Source: UMGS1590 sp036303105 (GTDB lineage Bacteria; Bacillota; Peptococcia; Peptococcales; Peptococcaceae). Taken from it: a stretch of DNA of 64,000 nt. Both the position numbers and the translations under genes were made by a program. Numbering within the stretch: position 1 is the first letter of the stretch; every line of letters starts with the position of its first letter. The stretch lies in assembly GCA_036303105.1 (NCBI GenBank), contig JAXJBF010000103.1, positions 12,976 through 76,975 on the forward strand, read 5' to 3'. Shown in pieces: positions 8,860-16,536 of the stretch. Under the pieces are notes generated by a model, which was given only the letters and a program-made list of their open reading frames with translations, made no database searches and was not told the DNA's origin.

Positions 8860-8894
8860 AAAAAAACTGCACGGGGATTATCCTCCGTGCAGTT
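8860..8894 (-). terminator. Attenuator terminator (T2) in the aro leader
   Basis: On the minus strand AACTGCACGG (8894-8885) pairs with CCGTGCAGTT (8874-8865) around a ten-base loop, and seven Ts follow. It stands upstream of the whole aro operon, 50 bases before aroF, so it can only act as a conditional terminator. Its loop and first 3'-arm base (8884-8874) are also complementary, ten pairs with one bulge, to leader bases 8944-8935, a possible antiterminator. Confidence 0.85.
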
Positions 8895-8895
8895 G

Positions 8896-8924
8896 CTATC
8901 TCTCACATATAAAATGTCAGATAG
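8896..8924 (-). promoter_or_regulatory. Leader hairpin over the leader-peptide stop codon
   Basis: CTATCT (8924-8919) pairs with AGATAG (8901-8896), with further inner pairs ACAT/ATGT, between the two leader terminators. The leader stop codon (8919-8917) lies in its 5' arm, so a terminating ribosome would melt it. A role in timing or pausing is inference. Confidence 0.45.
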
Positions 8925-9024
8925 TGCTGTTTTCAGGATAACCCAAAAAACCCTTACTGAATACAGTAAAGGTAAAGTAGCTAAAGTAATATTGGGTTGC
9001 CTGATTAACAGTATTGGTTGACAT
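8917..9024 (-). CDS. Aromatic leader peptide (35 residues) of the aro operon
   Basis: This is a short open frame between the aro promoter and aroF. Its ATG at 9024 is preceded by AGGTG (9035-9031). It encodes 35 residues, nine of them aromatic, including the cluster QYYFSYFTFTVF at residues 11-22, and ends with TGA at 8917. Two hairpin terminators follow or overlap it. This is the hallmark of ribosome-mediated attenuation, as in enterobacterial pheA, pheS and trp leaders: scarcity of charged tRNA-Phe or tRNA-Tyr would stall the ribosome at codons 12-17 and keep the operon on. No tryptophan codon is present, so Phe/Tyr is the expected signal. Bacillota more often use T-boxes; I see no T-box core here. 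Confidence 0.78.
   Translation of the reverse strand: MSTNTVNQATQYYFSYFTFTVFSKGFLGYPENSTI
8945..8972 (-). terminator. Terminator-like hairpin (T1) inside the leader peptide frame
   Basis: On the minus strand CCTTTACTG (8972-8964), loop TATT, CAGTAAGGG (8959-8951), then six Ts: a nine-pair stem with one G-T pair. It begins immediately after the Tyr/Phe codon cluster. A ribosome stalled on those codons would cover its 5' arm. Confidence 0.7.
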
Positions 9025-9055
9025 TTTAATCACCTGTATGGTAAAAGTTTTCTAA

Positions 9056-9084
9056 AGAATATCACATTTCTTTGGCGTTGTAAA
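9056..9084 (-). promoter_or_regulatory. Promoter of the aro operon
   Basis: TTTACA (9084-9079), a 17-base spacer, then TATTCT (9061-9056) on the minus strand. Transcription would begin near 9049, about 25 bases before the leader-peptide ATG. Confidence 0.7.
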
Positions 9085-9214
9085 GCGTTGACGCATACTA
9101 TTTGCAAATTTTTTATAATTATGCAGCGATTTATAGTGGGGAATATCGATTGGCGCCCGCGGATTGAGAATCGCTGCGAACCATTTCAATAAATGTTAGA
9201 AAGGAGCATGGCTT

Positions 9215-9454
9215 ATGTTGACCATTCGCTGCGCGACTTGTAAGACCAAGCTTTGGAAATACGACAAGATTGGTCATGGCGAAGTGCTGCGCTGCCATAA
9301 GGCGCGCATCACGAAGTGGTATGTGGACCAAGAACTGCAGGGCGACAAAATTGTTTGCCCAAACTGCAAACGTCCCATTGGCATTGATAAAGGCAGCTTT
9401 TATAAAATGGATCCGAATGCCTTTCTGTACAATGGCACCAAACGCAATAAATAA
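9215..9454 (+). CDS. Small zinc-ribbon protein, unknown function
   Basis: A basic 79-residue protein with two CxxC knuckles, CATC at residues 6-9 and CPNC near 49-52, plus a lone Cys-His (RCHKAR). A four-cysteine zinc ribbon is likely. I do not recognise a family with known function; the size and charge suggest a nucleic-acid or ribosome-associated factor, which is inference. AGGAG stands eight bases before the ATG. The upstream DNA has a TTGACG box (9088-9093) with TTTTAT 17 bases on, or TATAAT 20 bases on. A GCAGCGATT/AATCGCTGC inverted repeat (9123-9131, 9169-9177) lies in the probable untranslated leader. It is divergent from the aro operon. Confidence 0.75.
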   Translation: MLTIRCATCKTKLWKYDKIGHGEVLRCHKARITKWYVDQELQGDKIVCPNCKRPIGIDKGSFYKMDPNAFLYNGTKRNK

Positions 9455-9517
9455 AACGATGGTGTTTGTATGCAGCATTCAGTATAATGACAGTATGAAA
9501 GCATGGAGGCGTAAAAA

Positions 9518-10030
9518 ATGGAGAAAGTTTATCAGTTGATCGATGGGACGGTACATATCAGGACCATTACCGCAGCGGACGATGCAGCAATAGCGGCCAT
9601 TATTCGCGATAACCTGCGCGCAGCGCATCTTGATATTCCCGGCACGGCGTATTTCGATCCCGAGTTAGAACACCTCAGTGTGTTTTATGACGCAGCACCG
9701 GGAAAAAGAGGGTATTATATTATCACTGATGACAATGGTTGTGTTGTTGGTGGAGTTGGTTTTGCTGAATTTGAGGGCGTGGCCAACTGTGCAGAGCTAC
9801 AAAAATTATACCTTGATGATACCGTCAAGGGACGCGGACTCGGTCATCTGCTTATGGAAACTGTTGAAGAGGGCGCACGCGAAGCGGGCTATAAAAAGTT
9901 TTACCTGGAAACCCACACCTGTCTTGAAACAGCGTGTGCACTCTATGAAAAACATGGCTATGAAAGCATCGAGCAGCCAGTGCCAACCCCGCACACGACG
10001 ATGAACCGATTTTATATAAAAACGCTGTGA
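9518..10030 (+). CDS. GNAT family N-acetyltransferase
   Basis: A 170-residue single-domain acetyltransferase. The acetyl-CoA pyrophosphate loop is KGRGLGHLL (near 110-118), following the beta-strand LQKLYLDD. A late ETACALYEKHGY motif is the usual end of the fold. The acetyl acceptor cannot be told from sequence. GGAGG precedes the ATG by nine bases. A terminator follows directly. It is 63 bases after the zinc-ribbon gene and probably co-transcribed. Confidence 0.88.
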   Translation: MEKVYQLIDGTVHIRTITAADDAAIAAIIRDNLRAAHLDIPGTAYFDPELEHLSVFYDAAPGKRGYYIITDDNGCVVGGVGFAEFEGVANCAELQKLYLDDTVKGRGLGHLLMETVEEGAREAGYKKFYLETHTCLETACALYEKHGYESIEQPVPTPHTTMNRFYIKTL

Positions 10031-10034
10031 ACAT

Positions 10035-10081
10035 AAAAAGGTCCACACCGTGCGAAATTTTCGAACGGTGTGGGCCTTTTT
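10035..10081. terminator. Bidirectional terminator
   Basis: AAAAAGGTCCACACCGT pairs with ACGGTGTGGGCCTTTTT around a 13-base loop. It serves the acetyltransferase on plus and the purine permease on minus. Confidence 0.9.
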
Positions 10082-10085
10082 GATT

Positions 10086-11459
10086 TTAAATAAAGATCAG
10101 TTTCAAGATAAAGAGTACAGCCAAAACAAGCATGACCACAGAGATCTTTTTGCGTTTTTCTGCAGGTGCCATGATGTTATAAAGCAAATTAACAGCGACA
10201 TAAGAGAGGACGCCAAGCGTTAAGCCATCGCCAATGGAGTAGGTGAGTGGCATAGCGAGGATCGTGATGGCTGCTGGGAGGCCTTCAGTAATATCGGCGA
10301 ATTCAACGTCTTTGACGGCGCTGAGCATGAGATAGCCAACGTAGATTAGGGCTGGTGCTGTCGCACAGGATGGAATGGCAACGAAGATTGGTGAGAAGAA
10401 CATCGCGATGAGAAAAAAGCAACCAACGGTGATGGCAGTATAGCCAGTGCGGCCGCCAACGCTGACGCCGGTGGAGCTTTCTACATAGGTAGTAACAGTG
10501 GAAACGCCAAGATAAGCGCCGGTTGTGGTGGCGATGGCGTCGGCCATGAGCGCGCGGCCTGCATTTGGTACGTTGCCTTCTTTGTCAAGCATATTGGCTT
10601 TGTAGCACACGCCAACAAGGGTGCCGACCGTATTAAAGAAGTCGACAAAAAGGAAGGTGAGCATGATGACAATAAAATTGCTGAGATTGGATGGCTGCAG
10701 CAGGTAGCTGAAATCAAGCTGCCCGGCAATTGGAGCGATTGATTCGAATTTGATGATGCCAGTTGGCAGGTTGATGCCAAGTGCAGCGGCTTCTTCCGGT
10801 GCAGCTATTGCGTAACCCCAAGCGATAACGGAGCAAGCGATGATGCCGATGAGCATGGCGCCGCGAACCCCGCGATTATCTAAGACAGCAATGATGACCA
10901 CGCCGATGCAGGTGATAATAGCTGGTAGCGTGAAATGGCTGAGCCCAACGAGGTTGGATTCATTATCAACAACGATGCTGCCGTTGATGAGCCCGATAAA
11001 AGCAATGAAAAGACCGATCCCGCCGGAAACAGCCAGCTTCATGTTCAGCGGAATAGAATTGACAACGGCTTCGCGTACCCTGCAGGCTGTGAGCAGAATA
11101 AAAATAATACCTTCGATGAATACAGCGGTCAATGCAACCTGCCAGGGGATGTCATAGGCGAGCACAACGCTGTAAGTAAAGAATGCATTGAGGCCCATGC
11201 CGCTGGCTTGTGCGAACGGCAGGTTGGCAATGAAGCCCATGAGAAAGCAGCCGAGGGCAGCGGCAAGACAGGTACCGGTGACGAGAGCGCCGGCATTCAT
11301 GCCAGCGTCAGCAAGAATACTTGGATTGACGGCAATGATGTACGCCATGGTCAGGAAGGTGGTGAGACCTGCAAGAACTTCCGTGCGCAGGTTGACCTTT
11401 TTCTGACCGAGTAACGGAAACAGTTTGACCAATGGATGTGTAGATGGTTTTGTACTCAT
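10086..11459 (-). CDS. Purine permease, AzgA/NCS2 family
   Basis: A 457-residue protein with about 12-14 membrane segments. It begins with LRTEVLAGLTTFLTMAYIIAVNP, the AzgA-type signature, followed by QASGMGLNAFFTYSVV. Later it has LFVDFFNTVGTLVGV and ESSTGVSVGGRTGYTA, the purine-binding regions of the family. Proteins of this group carry guanine/hypoxanthine (PbuG/PbuO) or adenine; the exact substrate is not determinable. Only 47 bases separate it from the DUF3825 gene upstream. No purine riboswitch is visible in that short gap. GGGG lies before the ATG. Confidence 0.92.
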   Translation of the reverse strand: MSTKPSTHPLVKLFPLLGQKKVNLRTEVLAGLTTFLTMAYIIAVNPSILADAGMNAGALVTGTCLAAALGCFLMGFIANLPFAQASGMGLNAFFTYSVVLAYDIPWQVALTAVFIEGIIFILLTACRVREAVVNSIPLNMKLAVSGGIGLFIAFIGLINGSIVVDNESNLVGLSHFTLPAIITCIGVVIIAVLDNRGVRGAMLIGIIACSVIAWGYAIAAPEEAAALGINLPTGIIKFESIAPIAGQLDFSYLLQPSNLSNFIVIMLTFLFVDFFNTVGTLVGVCYKANMLDKEGNVPNAGRALMADAIATTTGAYLGVSTVTTYVESSTGVSVGGRTGYTAITVGCFFLIAMFFSPIFVAIPSCATAPALIYVGYLMLSAVKDVEFADITEGLPAAITILAMPLTYSIGDGLTLGVLSYVAVNLLYNIMAPAEKRKKISVVMLVLAVLFILKLIFI

Positions 11460-11506
11460 AGATTTCCCCTTTAAGTTTTTTCCTTTTCTAATATAAATAT
11501 AAGTGG

Positions 11507-13117
11507 TCAGCGCATCCCTTGAAGATCAAGCCAATGACTTTTCAAGCTGCAAACCAAACGTGCATCAATATATGCCTGGTCACAGGTGAGAATGGTTTGG
11601 CCCTGGTAGTTGCCAGCAGGTGTCAGTTCAACGACAAGTACAATATCAACTGTATCATCGCTGGACAGATGCAGAGGCAGCATAAAATTCATGGTGTTAC
11701 GTGACGGATAATAAGAAGGAATGGCGGTGTGATAGTTCCAGCGGACCTCCTTTCTTGACAATAATACCGCATCGTCCAAGCGATTCTTAAGGCGATTGTA
11801 GAGAAGCATGTCATCTTCCAATAATTTGCGGATCTTTTCATAAAGATGCGCACGTTGATTATCGTCTTTGGCATGTTCGATATCACTAAGAATTTTCATG
11901 GCCTTCTTATGATCGTAGAATTGACTTTTCAAATAGAATAATGGAAAACGGTCAATGTTTTCAATAAGAATATGTTCATAGTCGCAATGGATTTCCTGAG
12001 TGAGATCAAAAAGAAGGTCCCCTTGATGCTGAAAATAGGTTGCTGGGAGTGGTAACGGATTGAAATTTTGTACCAATTGTTTTCCCATGCCAAAATGGCC
12101 TGCAATGCAGAACTCCTTAAAGAGCCAAGGTGATTCACCGGCAGTATTTGGTGCGAAACAAGCGTAGATTTCATCGAAATGACGATCGACAAGGCCGGTG
12201 TTGAAAGCGGCCAAGCGCCCATCCTGGCTAAGCAGAACTTTTCCTTCTAATTGAATGCGGTAGAAGGTGTATTGAATGTATTTCTTGAGAATGTAAAAAT
12301 TCTTTTTTTCGGCATTGGGGAAATCCCAATCTTCCGGTGTTGCCATCTCAGCAAGTGCTTGCAAAAAATCTTCCCAGCGTCCAAGAAAAGCAAAATTTTC
12401 CAGCGCTTGAGCTGGGTTGTCTCCTTTGATTTTGTTGACTTCTAGATTAGAGGCGGCCGCTTCGTTATCATCAATATAGATTAATGCATACGGTGCTGCA
12501 TGTTTGCCTTTTGATTGTGGCCGTTTGAAGGTCAAGTAAATTGGTTTGCCATTCTTAGCTGGCACATCTAGGCGGAAACCCAGCTTGTCTTTGCTGTAAT
12601 CAAGTGTGGAAGATGCCTTTGCTTGTTGGTAGCTGCTTTCAAGAAGGCCTGGTAGTGAAGCTTGTACGCGGCCAGTTTTGAGCGCTAAAAGATGCAGCAT
12701 ATGGCTGTCAAGTTGTGTATGTGCCAACAAAGAGTCAGGAGGCTCTGGGAGTGTTGGCGTGACGGTTTGATGTGTTGCTTTTGTGATCGCTGTACCACGG
12801 GCACGACGTGTTTTACCGGCAAGTACGGTCTTGGTTTTTGATGTTTTGTTTGCTTTATTGGTTTTGTTTACATGTTTTGGGCGTTGCCAAATAGAAAAGC
12901 GTACACGGATTTCTTCGCTGCCATTTTCTGGTGGCAGCAAGGTGAGATATTCTGGGATATCGCGCAGCATGTTTTTTAAGCGGCCATAACCATAGTTACG
13001 ACTGGAAATGTGATTGTCAGCCATCAGCTGTGCGATATCATTGATGGGGTGTGTGCCATAATTTAATTTTTTGCAGAGAAAGCGGTAGAGCTCCTCCTTT
13101 TGTTCGATTGTTATCAT
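11507..13117 (-). CDS. LOTUS (OST-HTH)-like plus DUF3825 protein
   Basis: A 536-residue cytosolic protein of unknown function. Residues 3-75 fit the LOTUS/OST-HTH fold, with the characteristic NYGYGRLKNMLRDIPEYLTL stretch; such domains bind RNA. Residues 78-115 are a Lys/Thr/Asn-rich low-complexity linker. From about residue 230, LENFAFLGRWEDFLQALAEM, ILKKYIQYTF, FNTGLVD, LLFDLTQEI and HILIENIDRFP match my memory of DUF3825. No catalytic motif is obvious. It follows mnmA by three bases, so it is co-expressed with a tRNA-modifying enzyme. RNA regulation or RNA quality control is a reasonable guess, not shown. Confidence 0.72.
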   Translation of the reverse strand: MITIEQKEELYRFLCKKLNYGTHPINDIAQLMADNHISSRNYGYGRLKNMLRDIPEYLTLLPPENGSEEIRVRFSIWQRPKHVNKTNKANKTSKTKTVLAGKTRRARGTAITKATHQTVTPTLPEPPDSLLAHTQLDSHMLHLLALKTGRVQASLPGLLESSYQQAKASSTLDYSKDKLGFRLDVPAKNGKPIYLTFKRPQSKGKHAAPYALIYIDDNEAAASNLEVNKIKGDNPAQALENFAFLGRWEDFLQALAEMATPEDWDFPNAEKKNFYILKKYIQYTFYRIQLEGKVLLSQDGRLAAFNTGLVDRHFDEIYACFAPNTAGESPWLFKEFCIAGHFGMGKQLVQNFNPLPLPATYFQHQGDLLFDLTQEIHCDYEHILIENIDRFPLFYLKSQFYDHKKAMKILSDIEHAKDDNQRAHLYEKIRKLLEDDMLLYNRLKNRLDDAVLLSRKEVRWNYHTAIPSYYPSRNTMNFMLPLHLSSDDTVDIVLVVELTPAGNYQGQTILTCDQAYIDARLVCSLKSHWLDLQGMR

Positions 13118-13120
13118 ATA

Positions 13121-14179
13121 TCATGTCCTTTCCGGTAAGGAGAGTGCGTGTTGAATAATGCCGCCGCCAATTACACGATCACCGTTGTAAAGTACGACGC
13201 TTTGGCCCGGTGTGATGGCGCGTACAGGTGTATCAAAATGAACAATAAGTTGGTCACCGTCTACTTGCCAGGTTCCCGATGTGCCGCGATCGCGGGAGCG
13301 AATTTTAATTTGCCCGGAACCAGAGGTCGCTGAGGCTGTTAGAAAGTTAATGTGATGAGCGACCAATCCGTTGTGAAATAAGGCATCATTTTTTCCGACC
13401 AAAACGGTATTGGCGCGGGGATCGGTTGCAATGACGTAGGCAGGGTAGCCTAGTGCCAATCCCAGACCGCGGCGTTGACCGATGGTATAATGCCAAGCAC
13501 CTGGATGGGTGCCGAGCACATTTCCTTCGCTATCAATAAAACGCCCGCTGCCAGGAAGCCGTTCTGGACAAAAAGTTTGTAAAAATGCAGCATAATCATC
13601 ATCGGGAATAAAGCAAATTTCCTGTGATTCCTTTTTACTGGCTGTTACTAGCCCGCATTGTGCTGCCAGTGCACGCGTTTCGTCTTTGTGGTAGTCGCCA
13701 AGCGGACAGAGAATATGCGTAAGAACGTTGCGTGAAATACCCCAGAGAAAATAAGATTGGTCTTTGATTGGATCGACAGCCCGTGCCAATTGAGGTCCGT
13801 TGTCATCATGAAGAATACGTACATAGTGACCAGTTGCCAGCGCATCACAGCCTAAGTGTTGCGCTTTCTGCCAGAGCAACCCAAATTTAATGGTAGCGTT
13901 GCAGCGTACACAAGGGTTTGGCGTTTGACCTTGAAGATAAGCGTCAGCAAATGGCTGCATTACTTCGTGTGCAAAGGCTTCGCGAGCATCGAGAATATGA
14001 AATTCAATGCCGAAATGTGCGGCAACAGTACGGGCATCATCAGCGGCTTGCTGATCACGACCACTTTCTGGTGCTAAGCGCATATGGATGCCAACCACTT
14101 CGTGGCCAGCCTGTTGAAGCAGATGGACGGTGACAGAACTGTCAACGCCGCCACTGAGACCAAGAGCTACTTTACTCAT
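13121..14179 (-). CDS. mnmA: tRNA-specific 2-thiouridylase
   Basis: A 352-residue enzyme that thiolates U34 of Lys, Glu and Gln tRNAs. The PP-loop ATP site is GLSGGVDSSV (about 7-16). The first catalytic cysteine is in NPCVRCNATIKFG and the second in SQEICFIPDDDY. TGHYVRI, QSYFLWG and HYTIGQRRGLG are tRNA and substrate motifs of the family. Length is normal. The start overlaps the rarA stop as ATGA. No cysteine desulfurase gene adjoins it. Confidence 0.96.
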   Translation of the reverse strand: MSKVALGLSGGVDSSVTVHLLQQAGHEVVGIHMRLAPESGRDQQAADDARTVAAHFGIEFHILDAREAFAHEVMQPFADAYLQGQTPNPCVRCNATIKFGLLWQKAQHLGCDALATGHYVRILHDDNGPQLARAVDPIKDQSYFLWGISRNVLTHILCPLGDYHKDETRALAAQCGLVTASKKESQEICFIPDDDYAAFLQTFCPERLPGSGRFIDSEGNVLGTHPGAWHYTIGQRRGLGLALGYPAYVIATDPRANTVLVGKNDALFHNGLVAHHINFLTASATSGSGQIKIRSRDRGTSGTWQVDGDQLIVHFDTPVRAITPGQSVVLYNGDRVIGGGIIQHALSLPERT

Positions 14180-15486
14180 GAATGATTTCCTTTCTTACGC
14201 GCAATAACGGTGTCATCTTCAAAATAATAGCGTGTACCGACCATGCTATCTGGCAAATATTGCTGCTCAACCTGATGCATCGGGAAATTGTGCGGGTATT
14301 TATAACCAATGCCGTGCCCCAGTTCTTTCGCGCCAGCATAATGACTATCACGTAAATGATTTGGTACAGGGCCGTTTTTGCCATGACGCACATCAGCGAG
14401 AGCGCGTTCGATACCCATGTAGGCACAGTTGCTTTTTGGTGCTGTAGCCATATAGACCACAGCTTGTCCTAGAATAATGCGGCCTTCGGGCATGCCAACA
14501 AATTGTAATGCATCGGCTGCGCTTTGAGCGATGACCAATGCTTGTGGATCTGCCATGCCGATGTCTTCGCAGGATAGGATCACAATGCGTCGGGCAATAA
14601 AGAGTGGATCTTCTCCGGCGTCAAGCATGCGTGCCAAATAATAGAGGGCGGCATCTGGATCGCTGCCGCGCATGCTTTTGATAAATGCTGAGATGATATC
14701 ATAATGTTCATCGCCGGTGCCATCGTAGCTAACCGCTGGTCGTTGAATGGATTCCTCGGCAACGGTCAGGTCTACATGAATGGTTCCTGTTTCATCTGCT
14801 GGGCTGGATAAGACTGACAATTCCAGAGCATTTAATGCCATTCGTGCGTCACCTTGAGAAAAATTGGCAAAATGTTCTAAGGCATCGTCGCTGATATCGA
14901 CACGGTAAGAGCCAAGGCCGCGCTCGCGGTCGGTCAGCGCACGCTTGAGTAAGATGATAATATCAGATTTTGTCAAAGGCTGCAGCTGGAAAATTAATGA
15001 ACGCGATAAAAGTGCACGATTGATGCTAAAATAAGGATTCTGGGTGGTTGCGCCAATAAGAATAATGGTGCCATTTTCGACAGAGGGCAGAAGCCCATCT
15101 TGTTGTGCTTTATTAAAACGATGGACTTCGTCAATAAATAAAATGGTTTGACGCCCATATAGCTGTTGCTCGTCTTCCGCCTTTTTTATCAGCTTGCGTA
15201 ATTCTGGCAATCCTTCAGTAACTGCATTTAAACGTGCAAAAGGACGCTTGGTGACTTTGGCAATAACAGAAGCCAGCGTGGTTTTTCCACATCCGGCACT
15301 TCCCCAAAGGATGATAGAGGAGAGACGGTTGGTTTCAATAGCGCGACGCAAAAGTTTGCCTTTACCGATGAGCGCTTCTTGACCAACGATCTCATCCAGG
15401 TTTTGAGGACGCATGCGATCAGCAAGAGGCGCATGGGAATGACCGGTGGAGCTGGCAGCGGAGAATAAATTCATTTGATCAGACAT
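14176..15486 (-). CDS. rarA: Replication-associated recombination protein A (MgsA/RarA AAA ATPase)
   Basis: A 436-residue AAA+ ATPase acting at stalled replication forks. It starts with a short motif around MNLFS. The clamp-loader-like core has Walker A WGSAGCGKTT, Walker B ILFIDEVHRFNKAQQD, sensor GATTQNPYFSIN and the arginine finger in RALLSRS. The C-terminal tetramerisation part has RPAVSYDGTGDEHYDIISAFIKSMRGSDPDAALYYLARM-type sequence. ATG 15486 follows AGGGAAG; a GTG three codons upstream is the alternative. It lies 36 bases after galU and overlaps mnmA. Confidence 0.95.
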   Translation of the reverse strand: MSDQMNLFSAASSTGHSHAPLADRMRPQNLDEIVGQEALIGKGKLLRRAIETNRLSSIILWGSAGCGKTTLASVIAKVTKRPFARLNAVTEGLPELRKLIKKAEDEQQLYGRQTILFIDEVHRFNKAQQDGLLPSVENGTIILIGATTQNPYFSINRALLSRSLIFQLQPLTKSDIIILLKRALTDRERGLGSYRVDISDDALEHFANFSQGDARMALNALELSVLSSPADETGTIHVDLTVAEESIQRPAVSYDGTGDEHYDIISAFIKSMRGSDPDAALYYLARMLDAGEDPLFIARRIVILSCEDIGMADPQALVIAQSAADALQFVGMPEGRIILGQAVVYMATAPKSNCAYMGIERALADVRHGKNGPVPNHLRDSHYAGAKELGHGIGYKYPHNFPMHQVEQQYLPDSMVGTRYYFEDDTVIARKKGNHS

Positions 15487-15522
15487 GAAGAGCACTTCCC
15501 TGTGAAAAAAGTTAAAAGTGGA

Positions 15523-16401
15523 TCAATCAAGGTGGGCGACAAGCTCTTTTAGATAGGCGGCAAGAGCTGTTCCAATGTCCTTACGTTTGAGGCCAAATTC
15601 GATGTTGGCTTCAATAAAGCCAAGTTGGTCACCAACGTCGTAGCGGCGGCCGCTGAACACACAAGCGCTCATGGTTTCATGTTTGGCCAGGGTGTTGAGA
15701 GCATCAGTGAGTTGGATTTCATTGCCTTTGCCAGGGGCGGTGGTGTCGAGGACGTCAAAGAGCGCTGGTGTGATGATGTAGCGGCCGAGAATAGCGAGGT
15801 TGCTTGGCGCTTCTTCAGCAGCTGGTTTTTCTACCAAGCTGGCGATTGGGCAGCGTCCGCTGTTTGGTGTTTCTGCCGGAGCAACAATACCATATTTGTG
15901 GATGGCTTCTTCGGCCACAGGCTGTACACCAATGACAGACGTGCCAGTTTGCTCATACACATCAATCAATTGCGCCAATGCTGGTGGCTCGGCGGCAACG
16001 ACATCATCACCAAGCATAACGGCAATGGCTTCGCCGTTTGCAAAATCTCGTGCCAATGAGACGGCGTGACCAAGTCCGCGTGGCTCTTCTTGGATGACAT
16101 AACTGAGCTTGACGATGTTTGAGATGTTGGCGATGCGTTGTTGTAATGCGTCTTTTCCATGCTCGTGTAGAAAGGCCTCGAGCTCAGGCGCTGGCGAAAA
16201 GTGATCGCGAATAGCTTGTTTTTTATCACTGACAACAAGAAGCACTTCTTCGATGCCGCTGGCAGCAGCTTCTTGTAAAATAATCTGTAATGTGGGAACA
16301 TCGACAATAGGCAAAAGTTCCTTAGGAACTGCTTTGGTTGCAGGTAAGAAGCGAGTTCCTAATCCTGCGGCTGGAATGACAGCTTTTTTTATTTTATTCA
16401 T
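15523..16401 (-). CDS. galU: UTP-glucose-1-phosphate uridylyltransferase
   Basis: A 292-residue nucleotidyltransferase making UDP-glucose for cell-surface glycans. Motifs: PAAGLGTRFLPATKAVPKE (nucleotide loop and catalytic Lys), EEPRGLGHAV, VMLGDDV (metal Asp), and VEKPA followed by LGRYI. Length is typical. GGAGG precedes ATG 16401. It has its own promoter (16466-16437) and heads a minus-strand train galU-rarA-mnmA-DUF3825-permease. Confidence 0.95.
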   Translation of the reverse strand: MNKIKKAVIPAAGLGTRFLPATKAVPKELLPIVDVPTLQIILQEAAASGIEEVLLVVSDKKQAIRDHFSPAPELEAFLHEHGKDALQQRIANISNIVKLSYVIQEEPRGLGHAVSLARDFANGEAIAVMLGDDVVAAEPPALAQLIDVYEQTGTSVIGVQPVAEEAIHKYGIVAPAETPNSGRCPIASLVEKPAAEEAPSNLAILGRYIITPALFDVLDTTAPGKGNEIQLTDALNTLAKHETMSACVFSGRRYDVGDQLGFIEANIEFGLKRKDIGTALAAYLKELVAHLD

Positions 16402-16436
16402 AGTGGCCTCCGATGAAAAAACATAATAATGATGCT

Positions 16437-16466
16437 ATTATATCACTAGATTTTTGGTGGTGTAAA
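16437..16466 (-). promoter_or_regulatory. galU promoter
   Basis: TTTACA (16466-16461), 18-base spacer, perfect TATAAT (16442-16437), minus strand. Confidence 0.75.
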
Positions 16467-16479
16467 GCCGCGCGTGTGC

Positions 16480-16508
16480 TTGTCGGAGCAGGCATAGCGT
16501 GATAGAAT
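16480..16508 (+). promoter_or_regulatory. Promoter of the ClC gene
   Basis: TTGTCG (16480-16485), 17-base spacer, TAGAAT (16503-16508). It is divergent from the galU promoter. The 28-base leader is too short for a fluoride riboswitch. Confidence 0.65.
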
Positions 16509-16536
16509 GGGAACAGTTTGAATAGGAGGTGGTTGC

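Noticed and set aside
8839..9021. A 60-codon plus-strand frame in the aro leader
   Set aside because: It has no ribosome site, runs through the hairpins antisense to the leader peptide, and shows no protein-like features.
8811..9060. T-box riboswitch ahead of aroF
   Set aside because: No AGGGTGGNACCGCG core on the minus strand; the leader peptide and hairpins explain the region better.
16402..16536. Fluoride riboswitch before the ClC gene
   Set aside because: No matching core sequence, and the promoter leaves a leader of only about 28 bases.
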